Below are positions 14,922 through 22,463 of a DNA stretch of 43,509 bases, one piece after another (the first letter of the stretch is position 1; each line of letters opens with the position of its first letter). The stretch spans positions 1 to 43,509 of the forward strand of contig JAJXZT010000072.1 of assembly GCA_021779935.1 (NCBI GenBank), written 5' to 3'. The position numbers and the translations under genes were made by a program. A model generated the notes under the pieces. That model searched no databases, was not told the origin of the DNA, and worked only from the letters and a program-made list of their open reading frames with translations. The stretch comes from Acidobacteriota bacterium (GTDB taxonomy: Bacteria > Acidobacteriota > Terriglobia > Terriglobales > Acidobacteriaceae).

Positions 14922-15269
14922 ATGAACACCATGGCCTATCGCGCGCCGCAACCACCGACCAAAAAGGGCAGGACGCCTCCTCCCGAAGAAACGTTTGAAG
15001 AAGCTTCCTATCTGCGAAGTCTCGGCGAAACTCAGCAACCCGTCAGCGTGAAGCTGGTCGGCGGTGAGATCGTGCAGGGCTGGATCGAGTACTACGACCG
15101 CTACATGATTCGCCTTACGCGCGAAGGCGGTCCCAATCTTTTCATCTTCAAGCACGAGATCATGTACGTCTCGGACGGTCCGCTGGCGGCTCCGCCTCCC
15201 AAGCGCACTGTTCGGGCCAGCAAGACGGCAAGCGGCTTGCGAAAGTCCGCCGCTCCTTCTGCCGGGTAG
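14922..15269 (+). CDS. Hfq-like Sm-fold RNA-binding protein
   Basis: The 115-residue protein has a central Hfq/Sm fold. An N-terminal helix (EEASYLRSLGETQ) leads into Sm1 VSVKLVGGEIVQGWIEYYDRY (about 48-68) and Sm2 LFIFKHEIMYVS, where FKHEI takes the place of the Hfq YKHAI motif and keeps the Lys-His pair. Hfq forms hexameric rings that pair small RNAs with mRNAs. Compared with canonical Hfq it has a Pro-rich N-terminal extension (about 25 residues) and a basic Ser/Ala/Lys C-terminal tail. The start is ATG 14922 or 14931; neither has a good Shine-Dalgarno. It ends eight bases before the phosphatase-family gene, so the two are likely co-transcribed. RNA-chaperone function is inferred. Confidence 0.75.
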   Translation: MNTMAYRAPQPPTKKGRTPPPEETFEEASYLRSLGETQQPVSVKLVGGEIVQGWIEYYDRYMIRLTREGGPNLFIFKHEIMYVSDGPLAAPPPKRTVRASKTASGLRKSAAPSAG

Positions 15270-15277
15270 GCGAGTTC

Positions 15278-16117
15278 ATGGCTGCTCCGGAATTCACGCC
15301 CCGCATCGCAACCGTTGCCCGCGAAGCTGGCGCACTGCTGATGACGTATTTCGATCGTCGCATCGGCTTCGAATACAAGGGCGATGTCGATCTTGTCACC
15401 GAAGCTGACCGCGCTTCGGAGAAGATGATCGTCTCCCGCCTCCGCGAGTTGTGGCCCGGCTTCGACATCGTCGGAGAAGAGGGCACGCGCCAGGAAAACG
15501 GCAGCGACTGGCGTTGGTACGTCGATCCGCTCGATGGCACCACCAACTTCGCGCACGGTTACCCGGTCTTCTGCGTCTCCATTGGGCTTGAGTACAAGGG
15601 CGCGTTGCACGCCGGAATTCTCTACGATCCGACACGCGATGAGTTATTCAGCGCGGAAAGAGATTGCGGCGCGACGCTCAACGGCAAACCAATTCACGTC
15701 TCCACGACAAAAACATTGTCGGAATCGATTCTTGCCACTGGCTTTCCAAGCCACAAGCGGCACAAGAATCCGAACATCCACTTCTACCACCAGATCACCC
15801 TGCGCTCGCATGGCGTCCGTCGCGCAGGGTCTGCCGCGCTCGACCTTGCCAACGTCGCCGCCGGACGTTACGACGGTTTCTGGGAGTTCAATCTGAATCC
15901 CTGGGACACTTCCGCAGGTGTGCTGATTGTGCAGGAGGCAGGAGGAACCGTAACCCGCTTCGATGGTTCTCCGTTCCGCATTGACAGCAGGGAAATCCTC
16001 GCTTCCAACACGGTCATTCATGCGGAACTGATGCACAACTTTGCGGAGATCTTTGCCGGTCGCGGCCTCGAAGAAATTCCGAGTCCGGTGGATTACGCGA
16101 AGGGCCGCGAGAAGTAA
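15278..16117 (+). CDS. Inositol monophosphatase family protein (SuhB-like)
   Basis: This 279-residue enzyme is a magnesium/lithium-sensitive phosphomonoesterase of the IMPase superfamily. Metal-binding motifs are present in order: GEEGT (around 68-72), WYVDPLDGTTNFAHG (about 85-99, the D-P-x-D-G-T signature) and the C-terminal NPWDTSAGVLIVQEAGG. Substrates in the family include inositol-1-phosphate, histidinol phosphate, fructose-1,6-bisphosphate and PAP; sequence alone does not decide. It starts nine bases after the Hfq-like stop. In enterobacteria the homologue SuhB also has an RNA-polymerase/ribosome-maturation role, so its pairing with an RNA-binding protein is suggestive but unproven. 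Confidence 0.92.
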   Translation: MAAPEFTPRIATVAREAGALLMTYFDRRIGFEYKGDVDLVTEADRASEKMIVSRLRELWPGFDIVGEEGTRQENGSDWRWYVDPLDGTTNFAHGYPVFCVSIGLEYKGALHAGILYDPTRDELFSAERDCGATLNGKPIHVSTTKTLSESILATGFPSHKRHKNPNIHFYHQITLRSHGVRRAGSAALDLANVAAGRYDGFWEFNLNPWDTSAGVLIVQEAGGTVTRFDGSPFRIDSREILASNTVIHAELMHNFAEIFAGRGLEEIPSPVDYAKGREK

Positions 16118-16157
16118 GCACGGCCTGTCGCTTGCCGTGGCGATTTTTCCCCGACCG

Positions 16158-17624
16158 CTAAGCCTGGCTTGTCCGAGCGAATAGCTGTCGTACCTTAGGA
16201 GCATCGCTCTCCATCAGCAGCACCATCAGCCGATCTCCTCCCCGCAGTACGGTCGATCCTTGTGGCACTACGAAGCGTTCCTTGCGGCTTACCAGCACCA
16301 CCAGTGTATTTTCCGGAAGCTGCAGGTCCATGATCTTGCGATTTTCCGCTGCGGAGCCTGCTTCCACCGTGATCTCCGCCATGTGCGAATCAATCGACTC
16401 GTCTGGATTGAACAGTAGTGGAAACGCGCGTTGGCGGCTGGCAACCGCTGTCAGATTCCAGTACCGGGCCAGCGCGGCCAGTGTCGTTCCTTGCAGCAGG
16501 AGAGAAGTGAGCGCCACGAAAAACACAATATTGAAGATCAGGTGCGAATCCTTGATCCCCGCCAGCAGCGGGAACGTTGCTAGAATGATCGGCGCCGCGC
16601 CGCGCAGCCCCGCCCACGCGATGAAGAGTTTTTCGCGCACTGAGTATGTTGAGGTAGGCAGTGCCACGAATACGCTCACCGGTCGCGCCACCAGCATCAG
16701 GAAAAATGCGATCAACATTCCGGAGATTGCGACGCGCGGCAGCTCAGACGGGAATACTTGCAGTCCCAGAACCAGGAACATGGCAATCTGCATCAGCCAC
16801 GCAACACCCTCGTGGAAGAGTCGTAGCGTTGTTCGATGGGTTAATCTTCCCGCTCCTACCATGATGCCAGCGACGTAGACCCCGACAAAACCGCTTCCGC
16901 GCATTGTTGCGATTGCCGCAAACGCAAAAACCGCCATGGCGACCGTGAAGACCGGGTAGAGCCCTTCCCACTCCAGTCGTATTCGGTTCACAGCGACAAC
17001 GATGAGCCGTCCTATCACGTATCCAGCCGCCGCTCCCAATAGAAGTTGTACAACCACCATGAGGGCGGTGCTCCCCAGCGTCGTCTCCGGGTGACTCATC
17101 AGGCGGATGAGCGCAATTGTCAGCAGAACTGCCATCGGATCGTTACTGCCCGACTCCAGTTCGATCAATTCTCCAAGATTTCGCTTCAGGTAGAGGCGTC
17201 GCGAACGCAGCACGTTGAACACTGCCGCGGCATCGGTTGAAGAGATGATGGCTCCGATCAGCAACCCTTCCTCAACCGGGAGGTGCAGTAGCCAGGAACT
17301 GAAGAGTCCTACTACTACTGCGCTGACCGCGACCCCCACCGTTGCCAGGCTAATCCCTTGCCATAGCACTGGGCGCACCAGGGAAAAATTCGTCTCGAAT
17401 CCCGCCGAGAACAGAATGAGAGCCAGCGCCGTGATGCCAAGAAACTGCGTTGCCCACGGGTAATCGAAGTAGATGCCGCCTGGGCCGTCTGATCCGGCCA
17501 GCATTCCTATGATGGCGAACAGCAGGAGCGCGGGAACGCCGAAGCGCGAGGAGATTTTGCTCGCAATCACACTGAGCAGGAAAAGAAGCGAGATGACCAG
17601 CAGGATGGCTTCCGTGGTTGGCAT
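16158..17624 (-). CDS. CPA1-type potassium/proton (or sodium/proton) antiporter, NhaP2/CvrA-like
   Basis: This 488-residue inner-membrane protein has about 12 hydrophobic segments (for example AILLVISLLFLLSVIASKI and ITALALILFSAGFETN). It carries the antiporter core signatures SSTDAAAVF and LIELESGSNDPMAV, with the Asp residues expected to carry ions and protons. After about residue 405 there is a cytosolic TrkA-C/RCK-C-like domain (HMAEITVEAGSAAENRKIM to GGDRLMVLL), which fits the NhaP2/CvrA group of K+/H+ antiporters rather than plain NhaP. It probably serves ion and pH homeostasis. It is convergent with the phosphatase gene and divergent from the ferredoxin gene. Confidence 0.9.
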   Translation of the reverse strand: MPTTEAILLVISLLFLLSVIASKISSRFGVPALLLFAIIGMLAGSDGPGGIYFDYPWATQFLGITALALILFSAGFETNFSLVRPVLWQGISLATVGVAVSAVVVGLFSSWLLHLPVEEGLLIGAIISSTDAAAVFNVLRSRRLYLKRNLGELIELESGSNDPMAVLLTIALIRLMSHPETTLGSTALMVVVQLLLGAAAGYVIGRLIVVAVNRIRLEWEGLYPVFTVAMAVFAFAAIATMRGSGFVGVYVAGIMVGAGRLTHRTTLRLFHEGVAWLMQIAMFLVLGLQVFPSELPRVAISGMLIAFFLMLVARPVSVFVALPTSTYSVREKLFIAWAGLRGAAPIILATFPLLAGIKDSHLIFNIVFFVALTSLLLQGTTLAALARYWNLTAVASRQRAFPLLFNPDESIDSHMAEITVEAGSAAENRKIMDLQLPENTLVVLVSRKERFVVPQGSTVLRGGDRLMVLLMESDAPKVRQLFARTSQA

Positions 17625-17851
17625 GAAGACGCGTCCCTGCCGACAACATACCCCACTCCGGCGCTACGGTGAAGCCGTAATGTACGTGCCGTTCAGGTAC
17701 GGATTCTGGCATCACAGGCTCCCGTGAGGCCCGTTACATACATTTTGGGTGCTCGTGGATTACGAGGTTTTGATAGAATTTGAAGTTCCAGAGATCCTCA
17801 GGATCGTGCCCGGTGGTGAGGCGCGACTGCATCCGGAGACAAGAGAGAGTT

Positions 17852-18112
17852 ATGGCCTACGTAATCGCAGAACCCTGTATTGGCACCAAGGACACGGCTT
17901 GCGTCGATGCCTGTCCGGTTGATTGCATCCACCCGAAGAAGGATGAAGGAGCGTTTGGGACCGAAGAAATGTTGTATATCGACCCAGTGGAGTGCATCGA
18001 CTGTGGCGCCTGTGTCCCTGTGTGCCCGGTTTCCGCCATTTTTGCCCTCGATGATCTGCCGGAAAAATGGGCTCATTTCACCGAGCGCAACGCAAAATAT
18101 TACGGCCGGTGA
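17852..18112 (+). CDS. 7Fe-type ferredoxin ([3Fe-4S][4Fe-4S])
   Basis: This 86-residue electron carrier has cysteines at 9, 17, 21 and 25 (C-x7-C-x3-C-x3-C) and at 48, 51, 54 and 58 (CIDCGACVPVC). The spacing matches seven-iron ferredoxins, where C9, C17 and C58 hold a 3Fe cluster and C21, C48, C51 and C54 a 4Fe cluster. The C-terminal LDDLPEKW is also typical. It is soluble and cytoplasmic. The ATG at 17852 follows AAGAGAGAG; an upstream in-frame extension to 17780 has no family similarity. It is a monocistronic gene, so its redox partners are unknown. Confidence 0.94.
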   Translation: MAYVIAEPCIGTKDTACVDACPVDCIHPKKDEGAFGTEEMLYIDPVECIDCGACVPVCPVSAIFALDDLPEKWAHFTERNAKYYGR

Positions 18113-18135
18113 TCCATCGGCACTGGTTTTCGTGG

Positions 18136-18165
18136 GCGCGTCCTCTCGGGCGCGCTTTGTATTTT
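18136..18165 (+). terminator. Possible terminator after the ferredoxin gene
   Basis: GCGCG (18136-18140) and CGCGC (18151-18155) form a short GC-rich stem, followed by TTTGTATTTT. It lies 24 bases after the stop. The stem is short, so confidence is moderate. Confidence 0.4.
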
Positions 18166-18335
18166 CATCTGAATATTCGCTCGTCTCGCCGCTGATCTCC
18201 GCGGATGTGTTTTGTCCGCTTCCATCCTTGCGCTTCGTCCAGTAGAATCAAGGTTTCAGAGCATTGTGTCATCGGCTCTGGAAAGGGTTGGACCGTCGCG
18301 GGAAGAGCCCGCTTTGTTCCTTCGCAGGGGAAGAC

Positions 18336-19076
18336 ATGCCGCTGAAGCAGTCGGAGGCGATTGTGCTGCGCACGTATCCGCTGCGCGAAGCGGATCTGCT
18401 GGTCACGTTCTTCACCCGTCAGGAAGGCAAGGTCAAAGGTGTCGCCAGGTCGGCGAAGAAGTCACGCCGCCGTTTTGGCGGAGCGCTCGAACCGCTCACC
18501 TGTGTCCGTGTCTATTGGGAGGACCGTGAGCGACAGGAGCTTGCGAGAATCGATTCCTGCGACGTGCTGCAGTCGCCGCTCTCCAGCGAGGTGGATTATC
18601 CGCGCGCTATTGCGCTCGGCCACATCGCGGAAATGCTTGACGAAGTGATGCCGGACCGCGAAGCCAGCGACACGGTTTTTCGCCTTGCGTGGTCCGTCTT
18701 GCAAAACCTGAAGGCCGGTCAGGTGTGGTTGCCGGTCACGTACTTCGACCTCTGGATGGTCCGTTTGCTGGGCTTCCTGCCTTCGCTGGAGGGATGCGTT
18801 GTCTGCGGGCGTTCCCTGGGTGAAGAGCTCGCGTGGTTTCATGCGCTGTCCGACGGCCTTACCTGCCACGACCACCGGCGCATTGCCTCGTCGGAAATGG
18901 CCGTGAGTTCGCGGAAGATTGCCGCTGCCATGTTTCGCGCGCCGCTCGATAAGTTTATCGGCGATCCCTGGCCGCGTGCCGTAGCCGCCGACCTGAGAAA
19001 GTTTTTGATGCAGATCCTTGATCGGCATCTCGATAAGCGCCTCGTTACATCGGCGCAGTTGGATAAATTGGAATAA
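18336..19076 (+). CDS. recO: DNA repair protein RecO
   Basis: This 246-residue protein has the N-terminal OB fold of RecO ([21 protein letters not shown] and [21 protein letters not shown]). A helical domain follows, with a zinc-like CVVCGRSL (about 155-162) and a downstream C.DH (LTCHDHRR). RecO works with RecR and RecF to load RecA on SSB-coated single strands and anneals DNA. The ATG at 18336 is chosen because AGGGGAAG lies four bases ahead and similarity begins at [13 protein letters not shown]; a longer frame from 18264 adds 24 unlikely residues. It heads a run of rightward genes, recO-glyQ-glyS-ppdK, with gaps of 37, 83 and 66 bases. Confidence 0.93.
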   Translation: MPLKQSEAIVLRTYPLREADLLVTFFTRQEGKVKGVARSAKKSRRRFGGALEPLTCVRVYWEDRERQELARIDSCDVLQSPLSSEVDYPRAIALGHIAEMLDEVMPDREASDTVFRLAWSVLQNLKAGQVWLPVTYFDLWMVRLLGFLPSLEGCVVCGRSLGEELAWFHALSDGLTCHDHRRIASSEMAVSSRKIAAAMFRAPLDKFIGDPWPRAVAADLRKFLMQILDRHLDKRLVTSAQLDKLE

Positions 19077-19113
19077 AGCCAAGAGCCAATGGCTGAGAGC
19101 TAATAGCTGGCCC

Positions 19114-20160
19114 ATGTCTTCTTCTAAGAACAAACCGCTTACTTTCCAGGAACTCATCCTCAAGTTACAGGAATTCTGGGCCGGTCGCGGCTGTGTGTTG
19201 CAGCAGCCGCACGATGTAGAGGTCGGCGCTGGCACCATGTCGCCGGAAACCTTCCTGCGCGTGCTCGGTCCGCGGCCTCATCGCGTCGGCTATGTGCAGC
19301 CATCGCGCCGCCCGGCTGACGGACGCTACGGCGAGAATCCGAATCGTCTCTACAAGCACACGCAGTACCAGGTCATCCTCAAGCCGCCGCCGGATAACGT
19401 GCAGGAACTCTATCTCGAATCGCTTGCTGCCATCGGCATTGACCTGCGCAAGCACGACATCAAGTTCGAGGAAGACAACTGGGAGTCGCCCACGCTCGGC
19501 GCATGGGGCATTGGCTGGCAGGTCATGCTCGACGGACTTGAGATTACCCAGTTCACTTATTTCCAGCAGTGCGGCGGCATCGATCTCGACCCCATCTCCG
19601 CCGAACTGACTTACGGCCTTGAGCGCATCGCCGCATTCCTCCAGGACGTCGATTCCATCTACGACATCGTTTGGGTCTATGGGCCCGATGGCCAGCCGGT
19701 CACCTACGGCGACATTCGTCAGCTTGATGAGGAGCAATTCTCGATTTACAACTTTGAGAAGGCCGACGTCGCAAAGCTCTGGCAGCACCTCAACGACTAC
19801 GAAGCCGAGTGCCAGGCGTTAGTCGATGAATACATTCGCAAGACTGCGGAGCCGAAGAAGCCGAAGAAAGGCCAGGAGACTGCGCATGCTGAAAACGTCG
19901 AGCGCTTTGCCGATGTCAAGTCTCGCCGTCGCTTCCCGGTGCTTCCGGCTTTTGATCTTTGTCTCAAGTGCTCGCACCTGTTCAATTTGCTGGACGCGCG
20001 TGGCGCCATCAGTGTGACCGAGCGTGTCGGTGTCATCGCACGCATTCGCGCCCTCGCCGTTGCTGTTGCCAGGGCTTATGCCGATCAACAGCGGGTGATT
20101 GCCGAAGACAGGGAAGCGGCGCCGGAGAAAGCGACTGCCGCCGCAGTGGGTACATCTTAA
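19114..20160 (+). CDS. glyQ: Glycyl-tRNA synthetase alpha subunit
   Basis: The 348-residue product matches bacterial GlyQ, the catalytic subunit of the alpha2beta2 enzyme that charges tRNA-Gly. Clear signatures are [18 protein letters not shown] at the N-terminus, [27 protein letters not shown] and [10 protein letters not shown] Lys/Pro-rich insertion (about 245-262, [19 protein letters not shown]) and an Ala-rich C-terminal tail lengthen it beyond the usual ~300 residues. The ATG at 19114 is preceded by a repeat-like AGCCAATGGCTGAGAGC stretch with no strong Shine-Dalgarno. The 83-bp gap to glyS supports a common transcript. Confidence 0.97.
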   Translation: MSSSKNKPLTFQELILKLQEFWAGRGCVLQQPHDVEVGAGTMSPETFLRVLGPRPHRVGYVQPSRRPADGRYGENPNRLYKHTQYQVILKPPPDNVQELYLESLAAIGIDLRKHDIKFEEDNWESPTLGAWGIGWQVMLDGLEITQFTYFQQCGGIDLDPISAELTYGLERIAAFLQDVDSIYDIVWVYGPDGQPVTYGDIRQLDEEQFSIYNFEKADVAKLWQHLNDYEAECQALVDEYIRKTAEPKKPKKGQETAHAENVERFADVKSRRRFPVLPAFDLCLKCSHLFNLLDARGAISVTERVGVIARIRALAVAVARAYADQQRVIAEDREAAPEKATAAAVGTS

Positions 20161-20243
20161 GTGTTGTTTGCCGCGATTCTGTGATGACAATCACACGCGC
20201 GAGGCGCCGCGAGGCCCCACAATAGAAGGAACGAATCGAACGA

Positions 20244-22397
20244 ATGGCTGACTTCCTCCTTGAAATCGGAACCGAAGAAATTCCAGCGCGCATGATTGCC
20301 GGCGCCAGCGACGAACTGTCCCGTCGCGTGGGTGAGTTACTCAGCCGCGAACGCCTCGTCGCCACCATACAGGTCGAGAATTTTTCCACTCCACGCCGCA
20401 TTGCTGTCCTCGCGCGCGGAGTCAGTCTCTCGCAGCCGGACATGGAAGAGCAGGTCATGGGACCCGCTTTGAAAATCGCATTCAAGGACGGCCAACCGAC
20501 TCCCGCCGCGCATGCTTTTGCCAAAAAAGTGAATCTCGACGTTGACAGGCTTGAACAGGTCAACACGCCCAAGGGCGACTACCTCGCCGCGAAGGTCACG
20601 AAACAGGGGCGCCCTGCGAAAGATCTCCTCGCCGAATTTTTGCCGAAAGAAATAACATCCATCTATTGGGCAAAGAATATGTACTGGCGTGGCGGCAAGC
20701 CCGAGCGTTTTGTCCGCCCCGTTCGCTGGATCGTCGCCAAGCTCGATGGTGAAGTCGTACCCGTTGAGTTCGGAGGCATCGCCGCGGGCGACACTTCGCG
20801 AGGCCACCGCATTCTCTCCGGCAATGCAGTCACCATTGGCCGCCCGGACGACTACTCCAGGGCTCTCGCATCCGTCTCCGTCGTTGCCACTCCCGCCGAG
20901 CGCGAGCACATTATTCGTAAGGCGCTCGATGCCGCCACGCGCACCGTTCCTGGCGCTCGCTGGCGTGAAGACAAGGCGCTGCTTGAAACCGTTGTTCACC
21001 TTACCGAATTTCCCTCGGTCATTCTAGGCAGCTTTGAACCCGAGTACCTCGATCTTCCGGAAGAGGTGCTGGTCACGGTAATGCGCGATCACCAGAAGTA
21101 CTTCGCTGTTGAAGATGCCAATGGAAAACTCGCGCCGCACTTCCTCGCCGTGCTCAATACTTCGGGCGATCCCGATGGACTCATTCGCCACGGTAATGAG
21201 CGCGTGTTACGCGCCCGGTTCAACGACGCCCGTTTCTTCTGGGAGACCGATCAGAAACATTCGTTGAAAGAGCGCGTTGCATGGTTGAAGTCCGTGACCT
21301 TCCAGAAGGACCTCGGCAGCTATCACGCCAAGACCTTGCGCACGCAGAAACTCGCCAGCCTGATCGCGGAAGTTCTTCTGCAGGCCGAAGTCAAGACGCG
21401 CGCCGGAGTCATTCACAAGGCTGCGTTGCTTGCGAAAACGGATCTCACGACGGAGTTGGTCAAGGAATTTACCGAGTTGCAGGGAATCATCGGCGGCCTT
21501 TATACAAAGGCCCAGGCTGCGCAGTTGGATGTCAGCCAGGACGTTGCCGACGCCATCGGTGAAACTGTCTACGATCAGTACAAGCCTGAATCGATGGATG
21601 ACGATCTTCCGCGCAGTGTCGAAGGCGCCGTGTTGGCCATTGCCGACAAGGCCGACACCATCGCCGGCATGTTTGCCATCGGTCTCCAGCCCACGGGGTC
21701 CAAGGACCCCTTCGCGCTCCGGCGTGCCGCCAATGGAATCGTTCGCATCATCGCCGAGCATAAACTTCCGCTCAACCTTGCCAGCTTGATGAGCGACGCG
21801 CTCGCCGAATACAAGGGCAGTGACGCCGAAAGGAACTTCACGGCCACTTTCGCCGGAGATGTTGCGGCCTTCTTCCGCGAGAGGTTGGAGTTCTACCTGC
21901 GCGACGTAAAGGGCTACGCGTATGACGTGGTCAACGCCGTGCTCGCCGCCGATGCCGGCAACATCGTGGATGCGCTTGCGCGTGCCGAAGCCGTTGCCAA
22001 GGTTCGTGGTTCGGAAGACTTCGCCGCAATTTCAGCGTCGTTCAAGCGCATCAAGAACATCCTCCGCCAGGCGAGTGAGGGCGGTAAATTGAAGGAAGGC
22101 GGTGTTGCAAGCGATTCGGTGGAGAGCGATGAACCCGCGGAGCGCGCATTGGCCGTCGCGACCCTCCAGTCCGGAGAGAGAGTTCGCCACTTCCGCGAGG
22201 CGAAGCAGTACGACGAAGCGCTGGCTGAGATCGCGACGATTCGCAAACCGCTGGACACCTTCTTCGATAAGGTGATGGTGATGGTGGATGACGAAAGCGT
22301 GCGTGACCGCCGGTTGGCGCTGCTGGTGACGCTGCTTGAAAGTTTCAGTCGCATCGCCGACTTCAGCGAGATCGTCACCGAGCGCAAGAGTTCTTAA
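20244..22397 (+). CDS. glyS: Glycyl-tRNA synthetase beta subunit
   Basis: This 717-residue protein is the tRNA-binding partner of GlyQ. It begins with the family signature FLLEIGTEEIPARMI and contains MRDHQKYF, LNTSG, RFNDARFFWETD and KSVTFQKDLGS. An HD-like segment and a C-terminal DALR-type anticodon-binding domain follow, ending near residue 700 (FFDKVMVMVDDESVRDRRLALL). An acidic/Glu-rich linker at about 620-640 (GGKLKEGGVASDSVESDE) is longer than usual. The start is ATG 20244, with AGAAGGA about 12 bases upstream. With glyQ it makes the two-gene-type glycyl-tRNA synthetase typical of many bacteria. Confidence 0.97.
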   Translation: MADFLLEIGTEEIPARMIAGASDELSRRVGELLSRERLVATIQVENFSTPRRIAVLARGVSLSQPDMEEQVMGPALKIAFKDGQPTPAAHAFAKKVNLDVDRLEQVNTPKGDYLAAKVTKQGRPAKDLLAEFLPKEITSIYWAKNMYWRGGKPERFVRPVRWIVAKLDGEVVPVEFGGIAAGDTSRGHRILSGNAVTIGRPDDYSRALASVSVVATPAEREHIIRKALDAATRTVPGARWREDKALLETVVHLTEFPSVILGSFEPEYLDLPEEVLVTVMRDHQKYFAVEDANGKLAPHFLAVLNTSGDPDGLIRHGNERVLRARFNDARFFWETDQKHSLKERVAWLKSVTFQKDLGSYHAKTLRTQKLASLIAEVLLQAEVKTRAGVIHKAALLAKTDLTTELVKEFTELQGIIGGLYTKAQAAQLDVSQDVADAIGETVYDQYKPESMDDDLPRSVEGAVLAIADKADTIAGMFAIGLQPTGSKDPFALRRAANGIVRIIAEHKLPLNLASLMSDALAEYKGSDAERNFTATFAGDVAAFFRERLEFYLRDVKGYAYDVVNAVLAADAGNIVDALARAEAVAKVRGSEDFAAISASFKRIKNILRQASEGGKLKEGGVASDSVESDEPAERALAVATLQSGERVRHFREAKQYDEALAEIATIRKPLDTFFDKVMVMVDDESVRDRRLALLVTLLESFSRIADFSEIVTERKSS

Positions 22398-22463
22398 CGC
22401 AGCAACGTGTTATCGCAGCAGTGGCAGTTGGCAGCACAAGCCAGAAGAAATCGGTAGTTTCCG

